From positions 3,906,001 to 3,970,000 of the forward strand of contig NC_003228.3 of NCBI RefSeq assembly GCF_000025985.1: a stretch of DNA of 64,000 nt, written 5' to 3'. The notes under the pieces are model-generated. The model saw only the letters and a list, made by a program, of their open reading frames with translations, was not told where the DNA came from and did not search any database. This DNA comes from Bacteroides fragilis NCTC 9343 (GTDB taxonomy: Bacteria > Bacteroidota > Bacteroidia > Bacteroidales > Bacteroidaceae). Position 1 is the stretch's first letter, and each line of letters opens with the position of its first letter. Of this stretch, positions 8,269 through 17,670 are shown in pieces. Both the position numbers and the translations under genes were made by a program.

Positions 8269-9129
8269 CTAAATGATGGAAGTCTCGAATGCACTGGTCA
8301 GCATATCATAATCAGCATCGCTGTATTCTCCTTTTTCCCTTACTTTCTTCACCTGTTTTATAAATGTTTCCACTTGTGAAAGGAAAGCCTGATAAGACTT
8401 CATTTCGCCTTCATGACCATTTACAACAGGAAGTTTTTTCGCCGCATCCAGTTGTTTAGTTAGCTCGGCTACCTTCAGATCAATACGTGGACCGTCCATC
8501 CTATGTTTACGTGCATAAAGATTCAGAATACTCTGCATTGTGGAAGACATTTTTCGGACAGACATAATTTGTGCTTTTAACGGATTATCCACCAAAAGTA
8601 CCAGCTCGGCCTGTTCGGTGAACGGACTCAGAATATCAAAAATATTCTGTTTATATTCGGACATCTGCGTGCTTAACTGATAATTCACATCCAACAATTT
8701 CTTCGCATTCGTTACATCTTTCTTTTTCAAATAAGAAAGATAAGTATCAAAGTTGGCATAAAATTCTGTCCTTGCCTGAAACAATCCGGTATAGTTCTGT
8801 TTCAGATTCCGGCGGGTCTCCTCGTTGAAACAGTTACCCGGATTCAACACTATTGCCGAGTCTTTTGAAACAACGGCCGGAGGAACAATGGCAGAAAGAG
8901 CCGGGGTTTTTCCTTTTTGTTCCATATAATCCAATACAGCATTTACATCTTTTTCCTTCACCATATCTTTCAACACCCCAAGCGAAGTATTATAATACTT
9001 GATTACTTCTGCCGCATTTTCAATATCTGCCGTACTGACAACAGGAGCTTTACTCTTATCCCCGCCTGAGCAAGAAGCTAACAAAAAAGCACTTACAAGT
9101 GCTCCAACTAACAATAGATTTTTTTTCAT
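8269..9129 (-). CDS. Lipoprotein of unknown function, helical
   Basis: I place the start at 9129 (MKKNLLLVGALVSAFLLASC). The frame extends 26 codons further upstream, but that part is not signal-like and the chosen start gives a textbook SPII signal with lipobox LASC (Cys20). The mature 266 residues are mostly charged and helix-forming, without strong coiled-coil heptads, and with a run of Lys-rich helices (LKKKDVTNAKKLL). It resembles DUF3829-type Bacteroides lipoproteins, but I am not certain of that. The downstream DCC protein may act with it in the envelope. Confidence 0.7.
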   Translation of the reverse strand: MKKNLLLVGALVSAFLLASCSGGDKSKAPVVSTADIENAAEVIKYYNTSLGVLKDMVKEKDVNAVLDYMEQKGKTPALSAIVPPAVVSKDSAIVLNPGNCFNEETRRNLKQNYTGLFQARTEFYANFDTYLSYLKKKDVTNAKKLLDVNYQLSTQMSEYKQNIFDILSPFTEQAELVLLVDNPLKAQIMSVRKMSSTMQSILNLYARKHRMDGPRIDLKVAELTKQLDAAKKLPVVNGHEGEMKSYQAFLSQVETFIKQVKKVREKGEYSDADYDMLTSAFETSII

Positions 9130-9290
9130 AATGTTTCCTTTAATAATTAATAAATAGAACAAGCTTATAGAACGTTGATATTGCACTAATAACAATATAA
9201 AAATCATTTTGCTTTCAAAATCATCTATAAATTATAAAGGAAACCAATCGGATGGAAGAATAAAGATTAATATAGGGAAACCATATAAAA

Positions 9291-9362
9291 CAAAAAATGG
9301 CTACTCATCCCGAGCAACCAATCTTTTGTTAACCTTAAATCTAATACTTATGAAAAAACACA
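9291..9362 (-). ncRNA. Paralogous small RNA gene, copy 2
   Basis: Nearly identical to copy 1 over the whole transcript. The hairpin is at 9299-9319 with the U-run at 9292-9297. The minus-strand promoter TTTG-N19-TATTTTTG lies directly upstream. The transcript should be about 70 nt. It sits in the 928-bp gene-free stretch between the lipoprotein gene and the SDR gene, together with copy 3; nothing else was recognised in that stretch. Confidence 0.8.
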
Positions 9363-9365
9363 ATA

Positions 9366-9485
9366 CAAAAATACCGATTTCCAACTAATTAGCAAATTTA
9401 CAAGCCATATCCAGTCATAATATAACATGGTTTAATGTTGTCGGCAACTTATTAACATTTCACATTTATACTGTTAACAATTAAC
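9366..9485 (-). promoter_or_regulatory. Promoter and phased upstream elements of small RNA copy 2
   Basis: The -7 box is at 9366-9373 and the -33 TTTG at 9393-9396. Upstream elements in plus orientation are ATAACATGGTTTAAT (9422-9436), ATTAACATTT (9451-9460) and TGTTAACAATTAAC (9472-9485). The TTAA-containing cores start 57, 79 and 100 nt from the -7 box edge, about two helical turns apart. Confidence 0.75.
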
Positions 9486-9727
9486 AAGTTCTTTTTTACC
9501 TCAACAGATATAAAGAAGGCTAATCTATCCCAAACTATTTATTATATCCTCCCAACTCACCGAATATAAAACATCATCCAAAAGCATCGAGTAAAGAAGC
9601 ACGTATAAATCTATAAAAGCACGATTAATAATCAGATTTCAGCAATTGCAGAGATATGCAATCTGTTACTTCTAAAAGTAGAACAATGAAGTCAACACTG
9701 TATTTATAGTCTCTTCATATATGGGCA

Positions 9728-9797
9728 TAAAAAAAGGCTATCTATCCCAGACAGCCAATCTTTTGTTAACCTTAAATCTAATACTATGAAAAACACA
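9728..9797 (-). ncRNA. Paralogous small RNA gene, copy 3
   Basis: This copy has the same 5' part and the same ATTAGATTTAAGGTTAACAA core as the others, but the terminal hairpin differs in sequence while keeping its pairing (9736-9756, minus-strand arms GGCTGTC/GATAGCC). It ends in a seven-base U-run (9729-9735). The compensatory change in the stem supports a real RNA structure. The promoter TTTG-N19-TATCTTTG is a perfect consensus. Confidence 0.82.
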
Positions 9798-9800
9798 TTG

Positions 9801-9920
9801 CAAAGATACGGACTTTTATCAACTTTGCAAATTTACCAAGCGAAACGGACCATCTTATAACATGGTTTAATAGAACGACCGTCCTATTAACATTTAGGCT
9901 TTCTTTCGTTAACATTTAAC
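9801..9920 (-). promoter_or_regulatory. Promoter and phased upstream elements of small RNA copy 3
   Basis: The -7 box is at 9801-9808 and the -33 TTTG at 9828-9831. The upstream elements TTATAACATGGTTTAATA (9855-9872), TATTAACATTT (9885-9895) and CGTTAACATTTAAC (9907-9920) repeat the layout of copies 1 and 2, with cores at 57, 79 and 100 nt. The DNA between elements is not conserved, so the spacing looks selected. Confidence 0.78.
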
Positions 9921-10057
9921 GGATTTATAAAGATTTGGCGGAATAAAAGATATACAGATGCAAAAGTCAGGGAAATGGTGCTAAAGAGGGTTTATTCGAA
10001 TAACAAATTCTGAAACAGACTGTTTATGTAAGTATCAATCCTCAAAACCATCCTATT

Positions 10058-10837
10058 ATGAACAGATTTGAAAATAAGATAATCATTATCACGGGAGCTG
10101 CCGGTGGAATCGGCGCATCAACCACACGCCGCATTGTATCTGAAGGCGGCAAAGTAGTTATTGCTGACTATTCAAGAGAAAAAGCAGACCAATTTGCTGC
10201 CGAGCTTAGTAATTCGGGAGCAGATGTACGTCCGGTTTATTTTTCTGCTACAGAATTGAAAAGCTGCAAAGAACTAATCACCTTTACAATGAAGGAATAC
10301 GGACAGATCGATGTACTGGTAAACAATGTAGGAGGTACAAATCCCAGACGGGACACAAACATCGAAACTCTGGATATGGATTATTTTGACGAAGCCTTTC
10401 ATCTGAATTTATCTTGTACCATGTATTTGTCCCAACTGGTTATCCCCATTATGAGCACACAAGGTGGTGGAAATATTGTAAACGTAGCCTCAATAAGTGG
10501 AATCACGGCCGATTCGAATGGTACTCTTTATGGAGCCAGCAAAGCAGGAGTCATCAATCTGACCAAATACATTGCCACCCAAACGGGAAAGAAAAACATC
10601 CGTTGCAATGCAGTAGCACCAGGATTGATCCTGACCCCGGCCGCACTGAATAATCTTAATGAAGAGGTACGCAAAATATTTCTCGGGCAATGTGCGACAC
10701 CCTATTTAGGTGAACCGCAAGACGTTGCCGCGACCATCGCTTTTTTAGCCTCCGAAGATGCACGTTACATTACCGGACAGACCATAGTAGTAGATGGCGG
10801 ATTGACAATACACAATCCGACAATAAACTTAGTATAA
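10058..10837 (+). CDS. Short-chain dehydrogenase/reductase (SDR)
   Basis: The 259-residue protein is a classical SDR. It has the nucleotide-binding TGAAGGIG (12-19), NNVGG at 89-93, a catalytic Ser near 145-147 and the Y158-x3-K162 pair (YGASK). The C-terminal SEDARYITGQTIVVDGG segment is typical. Asp at the end of beta-2 (VIADYS) suggests NAD(H) rather than NADP(H). These enzymes oxidise secondary alcohols or reduce ketones; the substrate cannot be read from sequence. It is monocistronic, flanked by small-RNA copy 3 upstream and the end of the fimbrial operon downstream. Confidence 0.92.
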   Translation: MNRFENKIIIITGAAGGIGASTTRRIVSEGGKVVIADYSREKADQFAAELSNSGADVRPVYFSATELKSCKELITFTMKEYGQIDVLVNNVGGTNPRRDTNIETLDMDYFDEAFHLNLSCTMYLSQLVIPIMSTQGGGNIVNVASISGITADSNGTLYGASKAGVINLTKYIATQTGKKNIRCNAVAPGLILTPAALNNLNEEVRKIFLGQCATPYLGEPQDVAATIAFLASEDARYITGQTIVVDGGLTIHNPTINLV

Positions 10838-10967
10838 AAAGAATCTTATCAAGTTACTGAGGTTATATCAAAATCGAGAATAGCTTATAAATCCCGATAA
10901 TGCATCCGTCGCTTCCGACAAAGGTATTTTTAATCACAAATCATACAGCGAATATTATTTTAACAAA

Positions 10968-10998
10968 ATGTGCTCCTTCTCTCTAGAAGCGAGCACAT
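10968..10998 (-). terminator. Hairpin, probable terminator of the fimbrial operon
   Basis: ATGTGCTC (10968-10975) pairs with GAGCACAT (10991-10998); the inner CTTCT/AGAAG extends the stem to 13 bp with one bulge. On the minus strand it is followed by TTTTGTT, as for an intrinsic terminator. It lies about 240 nt after the last gene of the minus-strand operon. The rest of the 403-bp gap to 11240 shows nothing I can name. Confidence 0.55.
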
Positions 10999-11240
10999 CT
11001 GAATAAAACAAACAATCTTATTTATCTTCATGAGATAAAAATACAACGACACTTTCCTATTCTACCGAACCAAAAAGTATTCTAACTAAAAACATAAACT
11101 AAGCTCGTTTCAAAACGTGAATAGACAGTTTTTATACAAAAGCAAATCAAAGAAAACTAATTGACCACTTACTATATCTGTTATATTCCTGTTCTTTTGT
11201 AAAGACATCTACGCAGTTCCCCAATATCTCCCGCTCAAAA

Positions 11241-14200
11241 TTACCACAAATCATCCTCTTTAAACAAGCCATATTTCTTCACTAATAGAGATAATTCCGG
11301 ATCTAGATTGGCTCGGAATCTTATCCGGTCATCCACTTCCGCCGCACTGAGCAACAACGATACAGCCCGCTGCTCATTACCCAGACGAGCATTCAGAATA
11401 GCTTGCATATATTGGGTTTCGGCAGTCTGCGACGATTGTTCAAGTATTCGTAAGGCAGCCTTATCATATCCCAAAGACATATAGGCAATTGCAGTATTTA
11501 CATCCTCGTACGGACGCAGAATTTCCAAAGCTTGCCCATACTTACGTTTCTCCAGATAATCCACAGCTCGGGCATACATTGTATCCGGTTCATTGGTATA
11601 GAGTGTGTCCTGCCGCATACCCCGACGGGAGAGACTGAAAAGGAAATCCACCCTACGTACTGCCGGATAGAGTTTGTCAAACATATAGGCATATTCTGTC
11701 TTATACTGACTTTTAATCAGCCATTCGCGCCGATCGGGCTCCTGTTCACGATCAATAATTCTCAAGATTGCACCTTTATTGCCTTGAAAATTTTTATCAT
11801 TTACAATCAGACGGCGCAGTTTCTCCCACCCCTCAGGTACGGTACGTATCTTTATCAACTCCGGCAAGTTCGGAATCCCGTCCTTCATCTCCTGTCGGAT
11901 GATGTTGCCCGCCTCATCCATCTCGATAGCAGCACCGATAGCCAATGAATCATAAAGCTGTTTGAAGTCCTCCACCAAGATATTACGGATTGATTCCGCA
12001 CGTTTTCGGGCTATTTCTCCATTAACGTGCCAGTTACCTTCGGGTGACGAGGTAGCCAAAAGTGTCAGACTGTCTATGATATATACCGGATCGGTCATTA
12101 ATGCCAGAGTAAGGTTATGTACCTGCTTCACTCCCTGCCGGTTTACGTCAATAGTTTCATCCATACGAAAACTGTTTTTTGGAAAGTAAAAGTTTACACT
12201 AGCATTTGCTTCCGCATCACGGGTAACTATTTTTCGAACAAAGCGTGGCGTCCTGTCAACAAACTTAGTCATCGAACTCACCAGATAAGTCAGCGTATCC
12301 GAGTACGGAAGGGAAAACCTGCTTCCATTACTATTCAGCACATCACCAACTACATATACCTTCATACGTGCCGAATTTTCATCTGCCGGTACTTTCTGCG
12401 AGTAGAGGAAATGTACCTGATCAGTAGCATAAATCACCGTATCGAGCTGCGCTTCAGGATTGAACGGAAAACGAACGATATCACGGTATTTTGTATCTTT
12501 CATCGCCTTACGCGCCTCATTACGGGCAATTTTCTGTGTATTATAGAACATCTTTATCAGACTGGTCGAATCAAGAGAATTGATACGTGCCAGTCGCTCT
12601 TCATAGCTCGCCTGCCGGGCCGCATGCCGCAGAGCAGGCGGATGTATGTTATACAATTTACGTATCAAATGGTATTGCGGATAAGTTGACCGCAGAAACT
12701 CGTAACGACCGATATAACGATTAACCGTAGTAGCCGAATCAAACTGGCTGAGTTCAAAATCCCGCCGTGTTTTACGTCCCGGGACACGCGATACTATAGA
12801 ATCGGGCAAATCACGATGATAGGTATATAGAGGCAGAAGACCACGAAAAGGTCCTATCATTCCCCTATCAGATACCCCTTGTTGCTGCCGGACATAATAT
12901 TCGTATATATCTTCTTTTGAAAACTTCGACAGCAATGTATGCCGTGTCTGCATTGTATCTATCCGTGTCCTCGTCTCCCACAAAGGAAATAACGTATCCG
13001 GATCCGGACGGCGGAAATGAAACATCGGGAAGAAATTTTTCACCTTCTCGTAGCGACGAATATATTTCTCCGTTAATTGGTTGCGGTTCAGGTACGACGA
13101 AGTAGTATCACGTCCCACCATAAAAGCTCGCAGAAATCTTACTCCTTCTCTACTTTCAGCACGCGCGCCTTTGGTACGATAATATCGGTAAAGGGTAACA
13201 TCCAGCCGTTCCATTTTATCATTAAAATAGCCAAAGCGAGAATCATATATTCGTATCGCAGCATCCGGGTCCGCTTTATAGAGTGCGCGCTTTGCCTGCC
13301 ACATAGGGGTACTCAGTGCTTTGTCGCGAAAATAATTCTTGCGGGCTATCAGTCCATCGGATTGGAAAGCGGCATTATCGGCCCATTTATTGTTGAAGAA
13401 GCGGAAACGTTCCAGCAGATGCCTACTTTGAAACTGTAAGGTGTCATTCATCCGCTCCCATGCACGACCGTATCGCCACCACTGCCGGGTAATCATTCGT
13501 TGAGAGTTATCCAACATACGACTTTTCATCAGGCTGTCCCGCCTGCCTACCTGACGGTTGAACATATCAAAACGCAACAGCAAAGGGTCCGGACGACGTT
13601 TCCTGGCATCCTGTATTGCCCAACGTTTCTCTAACCCGCGTTTATACCACTTCAAACGCTCCAGATAGCGCTCGAAAGAGTGATAGTTTACATAAGTCCG
13701 GTAAAAATTGACAGAATCCGGGATGATTTTTTCGACAAAACGGTCATAATGCCGATAATCCCGCTCTTGCGCCTCCCGAAAACGTTGGCCCGTGAAACGC
13801 AATTCTTTTAATGAATCGGGCGTATCCCCCCGCATTAATACCGGGCGGATATTAAGCATCCAGTTATCCTTCTGCAGGGCTTGCGGCACCGTTACTACAA
13901 ATTCTATGTTAACCATCCCGTTGCGCTCCGCCGTGTTACGGGTAGAACGGGCCGACACCACAACCTCATCCAGAGCCAGCGTAGTCAGGTTCTCTTTATG
14001 GATACTATCCCATTCTACAGACATACCCACAGGAATAGAATCTCCTTTAGAATTGACAAATGTAAAATTTGAAACCGGAGGCAAGCTAACAGAATCACGC
14101 TTTACCACATTCATCGGTCCCGTTTCCTGCCTGGCCGGCAATGCCAGTGTCACCCTGGGCTGATCTTTATGGAGAAGACCGAATGGCGTACATGCAGTAA

Positions 14201-14246
14201 TAACCATTATCAGAAATATAATATAGAAACTTTTAGTATTCTTCAT
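11241..14246 (-). CDS. Large lipoprotein with DUF3868-like N-terminus and OmpA-like C-terminal region
   Basis: The start at 14246 (MKNTKSFYIIFLIM) gives an SPII signal with lipobox ITAC; the frame runs nine codons further upstream but those are not signal-like. About residues 80-190 (LDEVVVSARSTRNTAERNG onward) resemble DUF3868, a domain found with DUF3575 in Bacteroides fimbrial loci. The long middle is Arg/Tyr-rich and has no named domain. Around residues 740-800 ATSSPEGNWHVNGEIARKRAE looks like the RAxx-type peptidoglycan-binding stretch of OmpA-like domains. The final 100 residues look like TPR-type helical pairs (YDKAALRILEQSSQTAETQYM). It ends the nine-gene operon. At 1,001 residues it may bridge outer membrane and cell wall; that role is inferred. 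Confidence 0.65.
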   Translation of the reverse strand: MKNTKSFYIIFLIMVITACTPFGLLHKDQPRVTLALPARQETGPMNVVKRDSVSLPPVSNFTFVNSKGDSIPVGMSVEWDSIHKENLTTLALDEVVVSARSTRNTAERNGMVNIEFVVTVPQALQKDNWMLNIRPVLMRGDTPDSLKELRFTGQRFREAQERDYRHYDRFVEKIIPDSVNFYRTYVNYHSFERYLERLKWYKRGLEKRWAIQDARKRRPDPLLLRFDMFNRQVGRRDSLMKSRMLDNSQRMITRQWWRYGRAWERMNDTLQFQSRHLLERFRFFNNKWADNAAFQSDGLIARKNYFRDKALSTPMWQAKRALYKADPDAAIRIYDSRFGYFNDKMERLDVTLYRYYRTKGARAESREGVRFLRAFMVGRDTTSSYLNRNQLTEKYIRRYEKVKNFFPMFHFRRPDPDTLFPLWETRTRIDTMQTRHTLLSKFSKEDIYEYYVRQQQGVSDRGMIGPFRGLLPLYTYHRDLPDSIVSRVPGRKTRRDFELSQFDSATTVNRYIGRYEFLRSTYPQYHLIRKLYNIHPPALRHAARQASYEERLARINSLDSTSLIKMFYNTQKIARNEARKAMKDTKYRDIVRFPFNPEAQLDTVIYATDQVHFLYSQKVPADENSARMKVYVVGDVLNSNGSRFSLPYSDTLTYLVSSMTKFVDRTPRFVRKIVTRDAEANASVNFYFPKNSFRMDETIDVNRQGVKQVHNLTLALMTDPVYIIDSLTLLATSSPEGNWHVNGEIARKRAESIRNILVEDFKQLYDSLAIGAAIEMDEAGNIIRQEMKDGIPNLPELIKIRTVPEGWEKLRRLIVNDKNFQGNKGAILRIIDREQEPDRREWLIKSQYKTEYAYMFDKLYPAVRRVDFLFSLSRRGMRQDTLYTNEPDTMYARAVDYLEKRKYGQALEILRPYEDVNTAIAYMSLGYDKAALRILEQSSQTAETQYMQAILNARLGNEQRAVSLLLSAAEVDDRIRFRANLDPELSLLVKKYGLFKEDDLW

Positions 14247-14275
14247 ACACTCGTGGGTCGAATAAAAAATCAACC

Positions 14276-14839
14276 TCAGAATAAATAAACAAGATTAAAT
14301 GCCAATTTAGGAGTCGGTAAAAAGTAAGTTCCCGATTTTACCTTATCTCCACAATGTTCGCAACGGTATTTTGTGTACGGAGCCACAAGCAATCCCAATC
14401 CTGCCTCCACTTCCATATTCCAGCGTTTACTCAGCAACCAGGAACGTCCGTAAGTCATTCCGGCACCATACCCCCATCCCTGATAACGGTAGTCACCACC
14501 CAACAGACCATCCCAAGCCACATTGTAACGGGCCCCCATGGCATACATACTGATAAAACTACCTGCATAGGTTTGCCAGAACCAGTACCGTGCACCGGGT
14601 TCTATCAGAAAGTGTTTTATCTTACGTGTATCGCTGAAGTTCCACGGATTATAAGAAAAACCAAGATTCAACGTCCAATGGGTACTCAAAAGCATACTGC
14701 CCTCGGCATTAAAAGTAGTGGTAGCCAATTTAAGCGTATTGGTCTGTACTGAATAAAACTGTGCCTGCAGATTACTCGTAAGACTACCTGCAAACAATAG
14801 AAAAAAGAATAATAAACAATATCGTATGATTCGTCTCAT
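14276..14839 (-). CDS. DUF3575-family outer-membrane barrel
   Basis: The 187-residue protein has a signal peptide (cleavage near LQA-QFYS) and the DUF3575 pattern: VQTNTLKLATTTFNAEGS, then FLIEPGARYWFWQ, YQGWGYGAGMTYGRSW and a C-terminal LAFNLVYLF ending in Phe. DUF3575 proteins are small barrels common in Bacteroides fimbrial and surface-protein operons, of unproven function. Its ATG overlaps the stop of the preceding gene in an ATGA arrangement (14836-14839), pointing to translational coupling. It precedes the DUF3868-like gene by 29 bp. Confidence 0.85.
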   Translation of the reverse strand: MRRIIRYCLLFFFLLFAGSLTSNLQAQFYSVQTNTLKLATTTFNAEGSMLLSTHWTLNLGFSYNPWNFSDTRKIKHFLIEPGARYWFWQTYAGSFISMYAMGARYNVAWDGLLGGDYRYQGWGYGAGMTYGRSWLLSKRWNMEVEAGLGLLVAPYTKYRCEHCGDKVKSGTYFLPTPKLAFNLVYLF

Positions 14840-15198
14840 TGATGTTTCAATATATGAAGTTTATTTTTGTCAACAAACAGTTTAGTGCACCATTTGTCAT
14901 AGCCATTTCGATAGCTATAGACCGTAGGTGGAACGCTAACCTGTATATGGGTATCCGAGACCAGGGTATTGTAATAATCTGAGAGGTTTAACAAACAGGG
15001 TTCGGTAACGGGAAGGAAAGGCAGACAGTCTCCATCACTCGTAAAAAATGCCTCGGCAAAGTCATCCAACTCAGGATACATGATACTCAAGTAATACGCA
15101 GAACAGCCAAATGCACACCACCTATCATCAACATAAAAAAGATAGATGTGATACAGATTGTCAAGTTCCATCGTTTTTGCTAATACCGGAATTTCCAT
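14836..15198 (-). CDS. Small unknown protein of the fimbrial operon
   Basis: A 120-residue soluble protein without signal peptide or transmembrane segment, rich in Tyr, Asp and Cys. I do not recognise a family. It is tightly packed within the operon (18 bp after the preceding stop; 4-bp overlap with the DUF3575 start), so it is probably real and co-expressed. A cytoplasmic protein in an otherwise exported set could be a chaperone or regulatory factor, but nothing in the sequence proves it. Confidence 0.6.
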   Translation of the reverse strand: MEIPVLAKTMELDNLYHIYLFYVDDRWCAFGCSAYYLSIMYPELDDFAEAFFTSDGDCLPFLPVTEPCLLNLSDYYNTLVSDTHIQVSVPPTVYSYRNGYDKWCTKLFVDKNKLHILKHQ

Positions 15199-15216
15199 AT
15201 TACATTTTATTATTGG

Positions 15217-15861
15217 TTAATAATCACTTACGCATCTCACATTGCTTGAAGTAGTTTTAAGCTGCCAGGAACACTGAGGCACCCCCTGTTTGAAATCGAA
15301 ATACCATGCATTGGCAGCATCTTCCTCTGTGGCAGCCCAATATATTTTTGACGATACGTTTTCCATCTGTGCTGCCGGATAGATAACTCCCACAGGCTCA
15401 CGAAACAGCCACATCAATTGCAGCTCGCGCTGGGTAGGAACACGCCATTTACGGTTTGGGTCACCGGCTATTTTGTAACTACGGCAGCCCGTGGCAGCAG
15501 TTGATCTAAAATCTGCATTCAGATTTCCATTTCCATCGCCTGCACCTTCTGCCTGCATCCAGGTGACATTAGCTACATCGGTAGGAGCTATAATGAAACG
15601 CATCGGAATCCTGTCATTGACAATCGGATTCCCACCATTTCCACGGGATACCTGGTGACGGATGGTTGCGTCGTTTTTCATCATTTTGAACCCGGAGACC
15701 CATTGGGCGGACCCTGCCAATCCTTCCGCATAAATCACGGCATAAACCTGGCTGTTGACAGTCTCTTTTTTGATATACTGCCCGAAAGCATCTGAAGGGA
15801 AACAGAGGCATACCCAAACAATCGGCAGGAGGATATAATATTTAAAACTCATAATTTTCAC
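15217..15861 (-). CDS. Secreted DUF1566-like protein
   Basis: The 214-residue product has a signal peptide (about 1-27, cleavage after AFG) with no lipobox. Its C-terminal half is a DUF1566/Lcl_C-like module: WRVPTQRELQLMW, KIYWAATEEDAANAWYFDF and the closing SNVRCVSDY. It matches the modules at the ends of the three larger proteins encoded just upstream, but stands alone. It may be a separate adhesin or tip component. The gene starts 3 bp after the stop of the preceding one. Confidence 0.75.
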   Translation of the reverse strand: MKIMSFKYYILLPIVWVCLCFPSDAFGQYIKKETVNSQVYAVIYAEGLAGSAQWVSGFKMMKNDATIRHQVSRGNGGNPIVNDRIPMRFIIAPTDVANVTWMQAEGAGDGNGNLNADFRSTAATGCRSYKIAGDPNRKWRVPTQRELQLMWLFREPVGVIYPAAQMENVSSKIYWAATEEDAANAWYFDFKQGVPQCSWQLKTTSSNVRCVSDY

Positions 15862-15864
15862 TTT

Positions 15865-17649
15865 TCAATGGGTTATATTATAATGAATGGTGTTAACTGC
15901 ATCCGGATCCCGAAAGCCCCGTACATAGTGACGATCATCATTACTATTGACAGGTGCGGTTTTCACTTCTCCTTTATTCGTGATGATAAAAGCATTAGGA
16001 CTACCAAGGGCGGTAGATGACCAGTAGCTGGCACTCAACTGACTTGCCGTACTTGCAGAAGAAATCCATGTTCCGATCAGTTCCGAGACGGAAGGAAGAT
16101 ACCATGAAAATGATGTATCACCTCCATTAACCAGTCCATTCAATCCTCCATAACAGGCCTGCGCCGCCGGATAATGCAGATAAAAAATATCATTTGCCTC
16201 CAGTTGTCGGGTATTGCCATAACCGTCTGTCAGGGAGGTGGCTCCACGATTATTATACGAACCTATAACCTGCCATCTCACATCCTGTCTGCCGTTTTCC
16301 TCACCCCCCGCCTGTTGTCCCGTATACTTGCTATCCTGAAAGAAAGCCTCCAGTCTTTTGGAATATTCCCATTTAACGGCAGACGGATCGGTTTTTGAAG
16401 CCAAGGCGTTGTCATTTGCATCATACGCTTTAAGTTCTCCGGAGAAATAGCCGGGAATAAACCTTATGACATTGGTGTCGTCGTCCGACCTTCCCTTCAG
16501 GGTGATATTATAGGTCAGGTTATTATTGGAGTACACACTGAAATCAGTAGTCAGGTTCTTTCCCAGATAAATCTGATAGAGAACGAAATCTTTTACTACG
16601 GGAAATGAACCCACTCCATCAGGAGACATCTCTCTACCCATAATTTGGAGATAAGTACCTCCGATTGGCGCGTTATCACGGCGAGTGCCCGAAGTGGAGA
16701 TCGCTACTGACTGCTGAAGATTGACAGGGAGATAGGAAGACTTCCCATTCAGAGGAAGAGCCTCGCCTACTGTGGAGGTAAGTGGCTTGAACCAATAAGC
16801 CGAAAACTGGTTCAGGGGATCTACAGTGGGGAAAACGGCGAACCGCCCCAATGTGTTAAAGTAACTTTTATTGGGAATACTCATTAATATCAAGTCCCAA
16901 TTTTTTAAGTTACTAAACGCCGGATTATCTGTCTTAACATTAAAAGTGACCTTCGCTACCGTCCGTTTCAAAGCTATGGATAGCTGTTTGGCTTCACCGG
17001 TATTTATGGTGGCATCAACCGAACCAGACATGATTATTGCATCTTTCTTCACTCCGTTTACTGTAACTTTATGCAAAGGGAAGTCTTGGTTTCCTGCTTG
17101 CGAAATATGCATATTCTGCAAATCCGAATATGTGGAAGTATTTTCCTGCAAAGTATTAAAATCTGTCCCATCAACGTTCGCTATAACCACGAACCGATGT
17201 TTAACGACAGTCCCGCCGGGCCCTGTTGTAGTTGCCTGAAGCTCTACATCCGCTGTTGTGATTACCCCATCCTTACAAGGATAGGTAGCTTTACCGAGTA
17301 AAGTGGCAGTTTCCGTTATTCCGGCGAACTGTAATACGGTATAGTTATAGACGGCGTTTTCTTTATCAATGGCTGCGACAGCATCTCTTGTAACGGGTGT
17401 TTTCACCAATTCGATGTCCATATCCTGATTGGAAACGGACCAAACAGTACTTTCTCCTCCCGAACGCGTGTCGCCCTGAAAGGGGGTATTAAAAGCCTCG
17501 GTGCTGAAATTCAACCTGACGGGAACGGTTTCCGAGGATAGAGGCATTTGGGATGAAGGCATCATGTCGTCGTCCGTACACCCCGCCAACAACGGGCATA
17601 TCATGCATATTGAGAATATTAATTTTCTAATCATAAGAATATTATTCAT
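15865..17649 (-). CDS. Fimbrillin-like tip protein with DUF1566-type C-terminus (third copy)
   Basis: A 594-residue lipoprotein; signal residues 1-22 with lipobox LAGC. The start could also be the second Met six codons later. A possible Arg processing site occurs soon after (QGDTRSGGES), as in other Bacteroides fimbrillins whose propeptide is cut after Arg. The middle carries a fimbrillin-like domain (IALKRTVAKVTFNVKTDNPAFS) and the C-terminus has the DUF1566-type marks FSWYLPSVSELIGTW, SASYWSSTALG and HYVRGFRD. The operon position and the two paralogs upstream suggest a tip adhesin. Confidence 0.72.
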   Translation of the reverse strand: MNNILMIRKLIFSICMICPLLAGCTDDDMMPSSQMPLSSETVPVRLNFSTEAFNTPFQGDTRSGGESTVWSVSNQDMDIELVKTPVTRDAVAAIDKENAVYNYTVLQFAGITETATLLGKATYPCKDGVITTADVELQATTTGPGGTVVKHRFVVIANVDGTDFNTLQENTSTYSDLQNMHISQAGNQDFPLHKVTVNGVKKDAIIMSGSVDATINTGEAKQLSIALKRTVAKVTFNVKTDNPAFSNLKNWDLILMSIPNKSYFNTLGRFAVFPTVDPLNQFSAYWFKPLTSTVGEALPLNGKSSYLPVNLQQSVAISTSGTRRDNAPIGGTYLQIMGREMSPDGVGSFPVVKDFVLYQIYLGKNLTTDFSVYSNNNLTYNITLKGRSDDDTNVIRFIPGYFSGELKAYDANDNALASKTDPSAVKWEYSKRLEAFFQDSKYTGQQAGGEENGRQDVRWQVIGSYNNRGATSLTDGYGNTRQLEANDIFYLHYPAAQACYGGLNGLVNGGDTSFSWYLPSVSELIGTWISSASTASQLSASYWSSTALGSPNAFIITNKGEVKTAPVNSNDDRHYVRGFRDPDAVNTIHYNITH

Positions 17650-17670
17650 TCATGAAATTATATGATGTCG

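Noticed and set aside
8269..9207. Longer start (9207) for the helical lipoprotein
   Set aside because: The extra 26 residues are not signal-like and would bury the lipoprotein signal; the Met at 9129 gives a standard SPII signal.
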